From NCBI GenBank assembly GCA_016617855.1, contig JAECUM010009842.1, positions 19,407 through 83,406 on the forward strand: 64,000 nt of DNA, written 5' to 3'. This DNA is from Megalonaias nervosa. Lineage: Eukaryota; Mollusca; Bivalvia; Unionida; Unionidae. The notes below the pieces were generated by a model that made no database searches, had not been told where the DNA came from, and saw only the letters and a program-made list of their open reading frames with translations. Each line of letters begins with the position of its first letter. The first letter of the stretch is position 1. Both the position numbers and the translations under genes were made by a program. This document shows, in pieces, positions 25,208 through 34,862 of the stretch.

Positions 25208-26362
25208 ATGGTTGGAGAACCACACTCAGTTAGATTAGCTTGAGAGCGACTAGAGGCAATTAAAAATTATTTACCTGTCCGTGATTCTGTCAAGCAACAA
25301 CTACAATCACGTCAGGAATCTCAAGTTAAATTTGCAGAGCATACAAAACAATTATTTAAACCTATTACAGAAACAACTAAAGGTCTTCTTCCAATGTTAG
25401 AGAAAACCGCTGAAGCAACTGGAAAAATAGCAGAAAGAACAAAACAAACAGAAAGGATTTTACGTGGGCTTCCAGCTGATATAGCTGCTGCTCAACAAAT
25501 ACTTATACCTGAAGGCGCTGAAGCACCACTAGCCCCTAAACCAGCTGAATTAGCTATTACAAAAAAGACAAAAATAAAGATTGATCTGACTGATAGATTC
25601 ACTGAAGAAGCTTTAAAACATATTAAGGAAATTGACTAGGAGAATTTACATACTTTTGCTGTTGATACCTTCAAAAATAGAAAATCTTTTTTGAGTTCTG
25701 AACACGTTGAAAAACCTGTAGATCGTGAAGGCTGGTATAAATGGATATATCGCATAAACAGAGGAGTTGATCAAGTTAGAGATAATGATTCAGATTATAT
25801 TGAGTATAAACTAAATATAAATGAATACGCTAGATACTTAGAATTACAAAGAGAAGGTGTGAGGCAACAAAAACTAGAACAGAGACAAATAACACAAGAA
25901 GAAAGAGCACAGGCAAAACGAGCAATAGAATTAGAAAAGCAAATAAAAAGGGAAGAGAGAGAGCGTAAAAAACAAGAAACAGTAAAAAGACAACAACAGA
26001 AACCAAGTAAAGAAGAAGAATCTCAAGATTTTATCCCCAGTACAGAAGAATGGTGGAGACGATATGAAAAGAAAGAAAAAGAATCTCAGAAAGAATTTAA
26101 AGAATCAGGACCATCAGAACCTTCTACTGGAAGCGGTCTTACTACTCAAGGAAGTGGCCTTATTACTTGTCCTAATAACGTCCTTGCTGATGTTGATCGA
26201 TTAGAAATCCTCATTGGAGGAAAACGAGCTGGTAATAATTCCCCAGAAATAATTAATGAAGCAGCTGATATTTGTAAACAATTATTTACAGGCAGTATCA
26301 TGGATATTAATGTGTATCGGTCTCTCATTAATGAAATCACTGATGATTACCTCAGTGATTAA
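25208..26362 (+). pseudogene. Coiled-coil virion-associated protein (element gene 1), two nonsense mutations
   Basis: Read from ATG 25208, 384 codons with in-frame TGA at 25241 and TAG at 25637; no frameshift. The N-terminal third is helical and amphipathic (residues about 10-110), the middle is a highly charged coiled coil rich in Glu, Lys, Arg and Gln (about 215-275), and the C-terminal part has Gly-Ser-Gly-Leu repeats (GSGLTTQGSGL) and a more ordered tail ending DDYLSD. It is the first gene after the left repeat and overlaps nothing. Position and composition suggest a structural or core-associated protein; I do not recognise a named family. TGA falls at a place fitting Arg and TAG at a place fitting Gln. 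Confidence 0.7.
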
Positions 26363-26393
26363 GTATGTAATTAGATATAATGACTATAATAAG

Positions 26394-26840
26394 ATGATCA
26401 TACATAATACTCAACGTAGACCAACCATGGTCAGGGTAATAAATTCACGATTACCAGTATACAAAACGACCTACGGAGATGGACTAGGTGATGTTGTTCA
26501 GGGTCTGTTTAGAACGTTAGCCCCAAAAGCAATACCGATTGCAAAGCAACTGGGAATGAAAGCTATTGATGTTCATGATAAAGGTATTGGTGCTGTTGGT
26601 GATTTTGCTAGTAAAGCATTTTCAGCAATCAAGGATAGACTAGCACGATTAATACGACGAAAACCTCAGCCACCAGTGAAACTGGCCAGCACTGAAGTGA
26701 TGCCCGCAAATATTAGTAAAATAATAAATCAAGCTGCGAATCAAAAACTGGCAGAGTTGGCTGATGTATCACTATCAGAAAAAGAAAAAAATATAACCAC
26801 TAGTCTAATAGCTGGAAGTGGTCTTCGTGTTAGACGATAA
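26394..26840 (+). CDS. pVI/pX-like small basic virion protein (intact)
   Basis: Start at ATG 26394 (an ATG at 26427 is an alternative, giving VRVINSRLPVYKTTYGDG as N terminus); open to TAA at 26840, 148 codons. The motif RLPVYKTTYGDGLGDVVQGL begins the recognisable part, followed by an amphipathic helix region, a basic patch (RLARLIRRKPQPP) and a C-terminal GSGLRVRR tail. Small basic proteins with this layout sit just upstream of the major capsid gene in animal Polintons and have been compared with adenovirus pVI and pX, which line the inside of the capsid. It lies between the coiled-coil gene and the capsid gene, 14 bp from the latter. No break is seen. Confidence 0.65.
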   Translation: MIIHNTQRRPTMVRVINSRLPVYKTTYGDGLGDVVQGLFRTLAPKAIPIAKQLGMKAIDVHDKGIGAVGDFASKAFSAIKDRLARLIRRKPQPPVKLASTEVMPANISKIINQAANQKLAELADVSLSEKEKNITTSLIAGSGLRVRR

Positions 26841-26854
26841 TAAATATAATAAAG

Positions 26855-28229
26855 ATGTTCAAACGTATATCTGATCCCACATTTGACATGGACGCACCAG
26901 TTCTCAAGGATGAGTCTGTGCGCAATTATCAATATTATTCTTATGACGCACGACAGCCAAATCAGCGTGGACAAATCGAATTACAAGTTCAAGATACAAG
27001 TAGATATTTCTTACCCGCTGAAGCATTTATCGAGATCGAAGGTGAAATTTTAAAAACAGATAATACTGAATACGTCGCTGATGCTAATGTTGGTTTTGTT
27101 AATAATGGTGTTATGGCGTTGTTTGATAGCGCTACATACATGATTGACGGAAAAAATATTGAATCAATTCAGAAAGATGTTGACGTTGCCACGACAATAT
27201 TGGGTCTAGCAAGATACAGCAACGATTATTCAAGATCAGCTGGTCCGTCAATGATGTTTATGAAAGATACTTCTGACCACGCTGATATTGGACAGTATAA
27301 TATAAGACGACCAAGAAACTTCGCTGACACTGATGTGTGGCCGGTGGTTCATGGTTCTAATCCAAATTTTAATCTAGGATTTACAACACGTCGAGCAATG
27401 CTGAAAGGTGGAAGTAGAAGATTTTCATGTGCAATTCCACTTTCACATATCTTTGGATTTTGTAGAAATGTCAGAAAGGTCATTTTCGGAGCCAAGCACA
27501 CAGTTGTACTTGTACGAAAGGCTACAGATGATGATGCAATATAGCGACCTGCCTCTGTTGCTGATGCTGGTAAAATAATGCTGACAAAACTTTTATTGTG
27601 GATGCCAGTATTAACTCCAAAAATATCTGAAGATGAACGTTTATTATCTTTTATGAGTCAAGGTGGTAAATCAACGTTATCATGGTTGACGATGACCACA
27701 GATAGTGTTCAAAATACAATTAATGGTTTATTCACATGGCAAATAGCTTCTCAGCAAGGTGTATCTGCACGCGACATATATTTATTGCATTACAAGATGC
27801 TGCACGAGTAAACTCACAAACACAAAGTATAATGATATTTGACAAACTTGGTGTTTCTGAGGTTTCACTGAGAATAAATGGACATCAAGAACTAGCTGAA
27901 GATATATTATTAAATTTTGATCAAAATCATGTAGCACGTGCATATCATCGCTTGATGACATTTATAGGGCTTGATCAGAATATTGATTCTGGTTTATAAA
28001 TATCACAGATTTTACAACCTTATAACCAATTTATTACTTTTCATTAGAACATTTAGATTTAACCAGACAATCTGTTGTAGGTATACATTTTCGAGCTCGT
28101 GTTAACAGAGATGCTGGAGCTATTCCTAATTACAGAGCAATTGCCGTTATACTCAACGATAAATCAATGTTACTTGAAGGTGTTGGTGGACGAATGAAAG
28201 TTGTTGATGCTTCAGTAGAAAACATGTAA
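26855..28229 (+). pseudogene. Major capsid protein (double jelly-roll type), broken
   Basis: Start ATG 26855, end TAA 28227-28229, about 457 codons. The N-terminal part is collinear with the Polinton/adintovirus capsid family: early FDMDAPVL, the segment QVQDTSRYFLPAEAFIEIEG, VGFVNNGVMALFDSATYMI, then LSHIFGFCRN. The breaks are TAG at 27542-27544 after DDDAI, a one-base frameshift near 27770 and a second near 28000, with one further TAA possible near 28022. The last frame (28025-28229) includes VVGIHFRARVNRDAGAIPNY and ends MKVVDASVENM. It would form the hexameric capsomer of an icosahedral virion. Assignment rests on sequence resemblance, gene order and size; a structure prediction would settle it. 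Confidence 0.8.
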
Positions 28230-28266
28230 TTAGATCGTTTATGATATTATAATATCATATAATCAC

Positions 28267-28650
28267 GTTAGTGTTACCCTGACTCCTGGTCAGATTAAAA
28301 GGCTACAATCAGCATCAAAAGATAACTGAGGAATAAAAATATCACTAAAAAAAGAACAGATCGCAGGTGGTCAAAATAAATTATCTCTTACAGAACGTCA
28401 ATTCAGAAACTTCATTGAAGCCAAAAAATCAAATAAAGGTATAAAACTTAATCTTTCTGCGGGTGCCATTAAAGACATCACTAAGATGGGTGGTATATTT
28501 CCACTTCTTGCAGCTATACCAGCATTAATAGCCGCTGCAGCCCCAGCTGTTGCAAACGCAGCTGCATTAGGCTCTGTTGGAACTGCTGCTGGAATGGCAT
28601 TAAAGAAAGCAACCGGACAGGGAATCATGCACGCAGAAAGCTTAAAATAA
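28267..28650 (+). pseudogene. Minor virion protein with repeated LTxxQIxxL motifs and hydrophobic tail
   Basis: The frame begins near 28267 (VTLTPGQIKRLQSA); no clear ATG precedes it, so the start codon seems lost. TGA at 28327-28329 interrupts it at a place fitting Arg. Three degenerate motif copies (LTPGQIKRL, LKKEQI, LTERQFRNFIEAKKSNKGI) precede an Ala-rich hydrophobic segment (LLAAIPALIAAAAPAVANAA). This motif-plus-hydrophobic-tail family is common in animal Polinton-type elements and is probably a membrane-active internal capsid protein. After TAA at 28648 the same frame stays open to 28815 and encodes two GLRLPGT repeats (near GRGLRLPGT and GKGLRLPGT), so the original protein may have been longer. 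Confidence 0.6.
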
Positions 28651-28823
28651 AGATCACGGGCAAAACAACACGGAAGACATCTAAGAGCACCAAACGTGCC
28701 ACAGCCGGGCCATCTAAGATTATCAGGCCTAGTATACGGTCGCGGTCTAAGATTGCCAGGGACCCCATATTCATGGTACGGAAAGGGTCTAAGACTTCCC
28801 GGGACAGTTCATTGATTCTGCCC

Positions 28824-29222
28824 ATGTCCAATCTTGATTTACTTGATGCTGCTAAAAAATTAAAAATAAAAAACTTCAGAGGTGTTTTTATGTGTGATCA
28901 ATTACCAAAACAACCAGACAATATTGAAACTAGTATTATTAATCTCGATAAAAACTCTGGTCATGGCACTCACTGGGTTGCATATGCAATTGATCCACGT
29001 GGAATAATTTATTTTGATTCGTATGGGTTGGCGCCACCAAAAGAATTTTTAAAATATGTTAGCAGCATGCAAAGTATTCCAATCTGGTAATTAACTGATC
29101 CGCCAATATGTGGTCGTGAAGTACTCACTGTGCTTGATGCCATATCTTCGGCACCACCAAGAAAGCCACCTCATAAAGTCGTGCATGAATATACTACGTT
29201 GTCACATTTAAACAGACATTAG
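28824..29222 (+). pseudogene. Adenain-like cysteine protease, one nonsense mutation
   Basis: From ATG 28824 (PMSNLDLL context) to TAG 29222, 132 codons with TAA at 29088. Catalytic elements in order: His in GTHWVAY (about residue 48), the acidic residue in YFDSYG (about 66), and Cys in PPICGREV (about 96). The internal TAA lies seven codons before that Cys, exactly where adenain-family proteases have the oxyanion-hole Gln, so CAA to TAA explains it. In adenoviruses and Polintons this enzyme matures the capsid precursor proteins. It is shorter than adenovirus adenain (about 204 residues). It follows the minor virion gene and lies 8 bp before the fibre-like gene. An upstream ATG at 28773 is in frame but gives an atypical N terminus. 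Confidence 0.88.
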
Positions 29223-29230
29223 TAAATATA

Positions 29231-30283
29231 ATGGTAGATATTTACAGAAGATCTTCTCGCAGTAAAGCTCAGCAGCAAGGCGACTTATCTAAATATGCAA
29301 CTCTTGACCAGCTCAGAAATGAAATTGATGATTTATTAAACATTACAAGTGTGGATCAAAATGAAGTCGTTGTTTTTCAGGATAAACAAGGACGATTAAA
29401 GACAAGTAATATACAACTGCCAGATGTACTCATACGAATTCCTACCGCGGTTGTTAATAATATCGTTACTTTTACTGATCAAGGTAAAATACAAGATTCC
29501 GGTAAATCAGTTAACGATTATATCAAGAAAGCTGGTGATTCATTCTCAGGTAACATTATCATGAATCGAAATAAAATTATAGACCTTGGAAACACAACTG
29601 CAGATACGGACGCTGCAACGAAGAAATACGTCGACGATCAAGAATCTAAGTACGTATTAGCCAACGGTGGTATAATGCGTGCATTTCTCAACATGAATAA
29701 TAATGGTATTAATAATCTCAGAACACCAGAATTAGATTTTGATGCTGCAACGAAAAAATACGTCGATAAGGAAATTCCAGTAACAACTTCGTTAACAACA
29801 ATCAGTGATGAAATGACCGCATTTAGAACTGATTTTTCTAATCACGTACAAACGTTCTTAAATTTTCGTCGAAATATAAACAGATCTATTAATGAGTTTT
29901 TTGGAAGTCCACCAAATGTTGATATTAAACTCTCTGATGTTAACACGAAACTCAATGATATTGTCAGTGGAATCCCTAATATTGTTAGTAAAACTATTCT
30001 GATTAAAATTCCACACAAATAAATTAACAATATCGTGTACACAGTAGCATCAGGATCATCAACATGGACACCGTGCAATAACAGTCTCGAACATACCGCA
30101 GAAGTAACTGGGTTATACAGGCTGTCCATGTATGGTTTGGAAATTACTGTGGCCACTTCATCATCACCGAATGTACATCATAATCATCTACTGGTGATGC
30201 TAAATAAGAACACCAAAGAAACATTTACGTTGACATCAACAGAAATGCCCCCGAGACATTACTGTGGTGTCTGGAATTCGTAG
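29231..30283 (+). pseudogene. Fibre-like protein with phage tail-fibre repeats, one nonsense mutation
   Basis: ATG 29231; open for 263 codons to TAA 30020-30022, then in the same frame to TAG 30281-30283 (350 codons in all). Residues about 107-136 and 152-178 are two copies of the tail-fibre repeat that ends DAATKKYVD (NRNKIIDLGNTTADTDAATK and a second with FDAATKKYVDKE). The repeat is typical of trimeric bacteriophage tail fibres. The N-terminal part is helical; the part after the stop (VYTVASGSSTWTPC to HYCGVWNS) looks like a compact beta-rich head domain. TAA fits CAA. The likely role is a trimeric receptor-binding fibre on the capsid vertex; this is inference from repeat type and position between protease and penton-like gene. 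Confidence 0.78.
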
Positions 30284-30334
30284 CTGAAACTCCTCAATTA
30301 ATTACCTAATTAAATGACTACGTCATTAAGTATA

Positions 30335-30829
30335 ATGAATCAAACCCAAGGACCCCAGTCCCACATCGATGTTCAACGTCACAGATGCAATCAAATATGT
30401 AAATGTCAGATTGAATTAAAAAATATCATCGACAATTATATAGTAAAAGTAAAAAAATATCGCAGACATATGGTTGTCATTGATATAATTGTTTACTCAG
30501 TTTCTGCTATTACTGCTGGAGCCGGATTATTGTTATCAACAATAACAATGACAGCGCCTGCAGTTGTAACAATTGTCATTTCAACTTCAACAACTATCGC
30601 AGGCATTCTCAGTATTATCGCTAAGAAGATAGCTACATGTACAAATGATAAATTACACGAGTATATAATAAAATTACATACAGCAACAACAGCTTATTCT
30701 AAACTATCGTCATATATTTCGTCGTACCTCAGCGATGGTAAAATATCTGATGAGGAATTCGCAACGATAATGAAAACCTACGATGAAGTATTCCTTGACA
30801 ATAGCCAAGGCGAAAAAATGGAGAATTAA
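30335..30829 (+). CDS. Two-TM protein with EF-hand-like tail (intact)
   Basis: Open from ATG 30314 or, more likely, ATG 30335 (MNQTQGPQSH) to TAA 30829, about 164 codons. The N-terminal region has RHRCNQICKCQ, then two adjacent hydrophobic segments (IDIIVYSVSAITAGAGLLLS and VVTIVISTSTTIAGILSIIA, about residues 48-97), then helices and a C-terminal SDGKISDEEFATIM segment with an EF-hand-like acidic loop. Proteins of this shape recur in animal Polinton-type elements. The layout resembles SLATT-type two-TM modules, but that is only a resemblance. Function unknown; a role in membrane interaction or ion flux is possible. No break seen. Confidence 0.65.
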   Translation: MNQTQGPQSHIDVQRHRCNQICKCQIELKNIIDNYIVKVKKYRRHMVVIDIIVYSVSAITAGAGLLLSTITMTAPAVVTIVISTSTTIAGILSIIAKKIATCTNDKLHEYIIKLHTATTAYSKLSSYISSYLSDGKISDEEFATIMKTYDEVFLDNSQGEKMEN

Positions 30830-30861
30830 ATTCCTGATTTAAAATAATAACAATAATAATA

Positions 30862-32346
30862 ATGTCAACGTCCTTGACTGAGTCAAGAGAATTATTACAA
30901 CAGATCGTCACTAATACAGCACCGTCAAAAACTACAATGATATCATTAAGTTCGACCAATCCTGAGTTTAGCATTAACTTTACAACCACAATTCCAGCAA
31001 AAGAAATAGCCCTAGCACAATTGCGAGTTTATCATAGCTGGCCAAATATTAGATCAAAACCATTCGGTGGACTACAACCGAATAATTCATTAGTATTTGC
31101 AAATAAGAATAAGCGTGATGGAACTCCTGATTGGCAAGTAGTTAGTATTCCAATGGGCAGTTATCATATAGAACAGATCAATGATGAGTTTCAACGCAGA
31201 ATTAAATCTATTACAGGAAAAGAATCAAAAATAGCAATTACTGTTTACGAACCAATATTATCAGCAGCAATTGAAATAAATTCTCTTGATTATTCTGTAG
31301 ATATTTATCAAAGTTCGATTAGATCAGTATTAGGCTGGCCTGAAGTTGAACAAGTTTATAAAGGCCCACCAGAACCACAATGATCTGATTTCATTACAGA
31401 TAAAAAAATATTTATAAAAATCCCAGAATATAGAAAAAATGAATATCCATGGACAAGAGGAGAAAAATATATTAATAGAATTGAAACCTATTTTATAGAT
31501 GTATTTGATGGTAAAAAAGGTAAAGTAACAACAATTGATGTTGAATTAATTAAATCATACTCTAGTCCGATTAAATCTGAGCATGAATGTGTACTTAATG
31601 ATCTACGAAATTTATTTTCTAGCATCAACACTTCCTACAATGATGATTTAAAAAATCAGATAATTGAAACAATACAACATTTAAATCAAATTGCATCAGA
31701 TCTAGAATATATGAATAAGGTTATTGTTGACAGAGAAAAATTATTAATAAACCCATCGACAGATAAATACATAGTAAGTTATATAGTTAATGAAGACGGC
31801 TCAATTCAGCGTGTTCCACTTAATCATGTATTTAAAACTGTGTTTCTAAAATTTTATAAAATTACAGAAGAACAGCTACCAACATTTATAATTCCGGGAT
31901 TTAACTCTGATGAGCTAAAGAAAAATGTTAATGATTTTATTGATGAACACTTTAAAAGGATATGTGATTCATGGAGAAAATTAATCCCGCCACCAACCAT
32001 TCTCAAACATAATAATGATCCATACGGTGGAGGCTGCCATATCTCACCTGGTATCGTTAATATAACATCAACAACCGCAGTCAATCTAGTATGTGACGTA
32101 ATTGATGGCAGCTATCAAGTAGATCTTCCAAAGTCTAGCCAGGCCCAGCAAGGATATATATTATAGTCATTCAGTCCTCAAGCTCCACCTGGGTGGTTAA
32201 TTGTATCTGAGCCAATTAATCCCGTTTATCTACGTGTACATAATCCGCTATTATCAAGGATACATTTCAAACTTACTGACCAGACAGGACACGTTCTGGA
32301 TTTAAGAAATGAAGAATTAAATATTAATCTGTATGTACGCTCATAG
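30862..32346 (+). pseudogene. Penton-like minor capsid protein, two nonsense mutations
   Basis: ATG 30862 to TAG 32344-32346, 494 codons in one frame, with TGA at 31381 (fits Arg) and TAG at 32164 (fits Gln). The N-terminal domain has the typical order of the Polinton penton family: an early strand (FSINFTTTIPAKEIALAQL), YHSWPNI, NNSLVF, then IPMGSYHIEQINDEFQRRI. A long middle region carries charged helices. The C terminus has the family ending with FKLTDQTG, LDLRNEEL and NINLYVR. Such proteins occupy the fivefold vertices of the virion. It is the last gene of the plus-strand virion block. No frameshift is seen, so only two single-base changes separate it from an open frame. Confidence 0.8.
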
Positions 32347-33528
32347 AGCGTTATCATAGAATGTCTGAGTAAATATTCCCTCAAAATTGTTAAAATCTGA
32401 ATAAATAATCAAATTTCCTATAATAATATATGTTTGAGGCAATTGCACATATAATGAAGCGAGATAACTCTGCCGAGCAAAAACTCTCTGTAGAGTAAAT
32501 TAAGCGATTATCTCCCTTGTTACTACGTCGTACCTATAATACATTAAAAACGCGGTCGTAATATATGTATTTTAACCTAGCAAACGAAAACTTATACAGA
32601 AAATGTAATGTGCAATTATTTTATACAGTATATTTTATGAAGTGTGTTTGAAAATTGAAGTAAATCCATGCTACAGTTCTACAATAACTGATTTTATTCA
32701 CTACGCCAAGTGTGGCATGTTATATTGATCTGCATGTACACACCAGGTGTGGCATGTTATATTGATCTGCATGTGCTCTTCAACTTCCAGACTTCCTGTG
32801 TAGAATTATCATATTTTATGAAGTGTGTTTGGAAATTGAAGTAAATCTATGCTACAGTTTTACAATAATTGTGATTTTTATTCAATATACTGGTCATACA
32901 TAATTTACCTGTTTATTCAGCATCAGGTAACTATACAATAATTTCTTGAACGTGTATTTGTATGAATCAGAAAGTGGTGCAGTGTTATAACGTTGGATTA
33001 TCATACTGAGGACCGCGGTTCGATTCCTGTGGCTGACAAGTGTCGACAGTATTCGGAACGATGCCATTTTTCCTAATGGTTGGGGAGCGAAGCAAAGCTC
33101 CAAGGAATTCAATAACCTCTCATCATGTCAAACAATGTGGTGAGTGCATTTTGCACTTACCCCGGGGTTTGATTTGGTGGGGGTTATTGAATTTGCAATG
33201 CCTAGACAGTCCTCTGAATCTCTAAAGTTTCGTTTCGTTTAGTGATTCGCTGGGGGATGTGTCTATGCAAGCTCCATAAAATAATCAGTAGCATGTGTGA
33301 GCTCTCTACCTCATTGAAGAGTACCCCATAAAGATTGATTCAGAAAGAATGTTGCCAAAAAGAAAACTTTGTGGGGTGCCAATAATGGTCATAAGACAGA
33401 CATCATCATGCAAAGGACCCCTCAAAGGAACCACAGGCAATCAAGGGGCCCCAGTGACGGGTAACCGCTTATGATGCTACTGATTATTTTTTATATTTCT
33501 TTTTATACGGATTTAATTTAAACAAATA
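32347..33528. other. Non-coding stretch inside the element, nested repeats
   Basis: About 1.2 kb without genes, unlike the tightly packed rest of the element. It holds a 70-bp direct repeat (near 32627-32698 and 32808-32882, both containing GAAGTGTGTTTG), a 35-bp tandem pair (GTGTGGCATGTTATATTGAT near 32710 and 32747), a SINE-like block (about 32960-33242) with internal hairpins, and an inverted pair (AATAATCAGTAGCAT near 33281 and its complement near 33475). It is probably host repeat sequence inserted after integration. Confidence 0.6.
32960..33242 (+). mobile_element. Probable tRNA-derived SINE, family C
   Basis: The head resembles a tRNA: A-box-like GTGGTGCAGTGTTATAACG and B box GGTTCGATTCC about 35 bp later. 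The body contains short inverted segments (GGAGC/GCTCC near 33085-33102; GAATTCAATAACC near 33106 with GGTTATTGAATTTG near 33183). It ends in a TTTCG repeat tail (GTTTCGTTTCGTTTAG). No clear target duplication found, so the boundaries are approximate. Confidence 0.5.
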
Positions 33529-33538
33529 TTTATTATAT

Positions 33539-33793
33539 GTTGTTGTTGTTGTTGTGGGGCTTAATGCCATTTTTCAGCACACGATAGGCTATACATGGCG
33601 GCCAGTATCAATGGTGGAGGAAGAAACCGGGAAATCTGCAGAAAGAACTACCGACCCACGAGAAGCTACTGGCAAGCTTTCTCACATATCCACATTTGCC
33701 GAATCTTAGACTCGAACCCACGCAGACAGAGGTGAGATGGCAGTGATCCGTAACGAAGAGCGCTTTAGACCACTCGGCCACTCGGGGCCCCTG
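33539..33793 (-). mobile_element. tRNA-derived SINE, family B, inserted in the viral element, 10-bp target duplication
   Basis: On the minus strand it starts with a tRNA Ser/Leu-like head (GGCCGAGTGGTCTAAAGCGC as A box, GGGTTCGAGTC as B box) and ends with a (CAA)n tail. The direct repeat TTTATTATAT flanks it exactly at 33529-33538 and 33794-33803. It landed only a few bases upstream of the ATG at 33805, splitting the AT-rich promoter region of that gene. A diverged relative is at 13395-13625. Confidence 0.92.
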
Positions 33794-33804
33794 TTTATTA
33801 TATA

Positions 33805-34242
33805 ATGAACTACGAAAATATTAACAATATTATTTCTGCTATTGAAAAATTAAAACATGACGGAATAAAGATATCTGATAATCTTGATCCTCAGAAAATT
33901 ATGTGTGATTTTTAATCATTACAACAATGAAAATTTGAAAATAAATACACATTACCATCTAATTATAGATTCATGAAATTAATTTATCAATCTATGTTAG
34001 AATCCTTGGCAATGGTAAATGACACACAGGTGAAGCTATTTACACCTCTTGCACGTTCAGTCGAAAAAATAAGATCCGAATTGTCTCACGAGTACGAAAG
34101 AAAAAAGATTGTGAATAATCGTGTAATGCAGTGGAGAAAGATTTTGTCATTTGATTCTGTCAAAAGTGACACTGAGATCAATGACAATGAAGATGGACCT
34201 TTGACTGTGGTGATTGCTAAACAAAACACTTGGCAAAATTGA
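33805..34242 (+). pseudogene. Unrecognised element protein, two nonsense mutations
   Basis: From ATG 33805 to TGA 34240-34242, 145 codons in one frame, with TAA at 33913 and TGA at 33928. The product is mostly helical and charged; its C-terminal part (RSELSHEYERKKIVNNRV) looks like a coiled coil. TAA fits Gln and TGA fits Arg, the same C-to-T pattern as elsewhere in the element. No known family recognised. It sits at the start of the replication block, before the minus-strand HNH gene, and its upstream region was hit by the SINE at 33539-33793. Confidence 0.5.
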
Positions 34243-34316
34243 TAGAGTCGAACTATACAGTAAAAAAAATATATATTTATTCTGTTTTTTTTTTATTTTA
34301 AGTTAAGAGGACAGAG

Positions 34317-34820
34317 TTATCTGACATATTCGAATATTATCCGCTGATCATATTTTATTGAAAATGCAGATTTGTATGTTTTATTTGCGTCAAGTTGTAC
34401 CGATTGTGGATGTAGGCCAAAATATTTGGCAGCTGCATTTATTGATGGAAAAGTTATTTCTTGGCCAGTTTCTGTATTTACGGCCTTAATAGCTCTCTTT
34501 CCAAATATTTTACACTTTCCTGTATTTTCACGTGCAGAATTCTGACTCTGTGTAATAGCTTGCAAGTTACATAAATGATTATTTTTTGGATTTCCATCAA
34601 TATGATCAATTACAAGTCCATCTTGAATGACCCCATGAAAACATTCATAGATGAATCTAAGTGAGAAATAATTTTTATTTCCACTGGTATTAAATACAAA
34701 ATAACCAAATTTATCAACACTACCGACTGGTTTTTTCAATCGGCAGTTTCTGATCACACCATCACGAGATGCTTCATAATTTTTAATAATTGGATGTGCT
34801 ACAAACTCATTTTGCTTCAT
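34317..34820 (-). CDS. NUMOD4-HNH-NUMOD1 endonuclease (intact)
   Basis: Intact 167-codon frame, ATG at 34820. Order of parts: NUMOD4-like N terminus (IIKNYEASRDGVIRN, residues about 11-25), HNH core (CFHGVIQDGLVIDHIDGN then HLCNLQ, about 60-85; metal-binding DHIDGN and closing Asn visible) and NUMOD1-like DNA-binding part (VNTETGQEITFPSINAAAKY followed by FGLHPQSV, about 114-142). This architecture is that of free-standing homing endonucleases known from phages and large DNA viruses. It is not required for virion building and may be a selfish passenger within the element. It is convergent with the gene 33805-34242 and shares an AT-only leader before its ATG. Confidence 0.9.
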   Translation of the reverse strand: MKQNEFVAHPIIKNYEASRDGVIRNCRLKKPVGSVDKFGYFVFNTSGNKNYFSLRFIYECFHGVIQDGLVIDHIDGNPKNNHLCNLQAITQSQNSARENTGKCKIFGKRAIKAVNTETGQEITFPSINAAAKYFGLHPQSVQLDANKTYKSAFSIKYDQRIIFEYVR

Positions 34821-34862
34821 TAATATAATAATATTATTTGTCTAAATCATTATTTTGAAAAT

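Noticed and set aside
28398..28831. Minus-strand frames opposite the minor virion gene and protease
   Set aside because: Antisense of Ala-rich and basic coding sequence; the plus-strand family motifs are clear.
33539..33793. Functional tRNA gene suggested by A and B boxes
   Set aside because: No acceptor stem pairing or full cloverleaf; the element has a SINE body, (CAA)n tail and target duplications.
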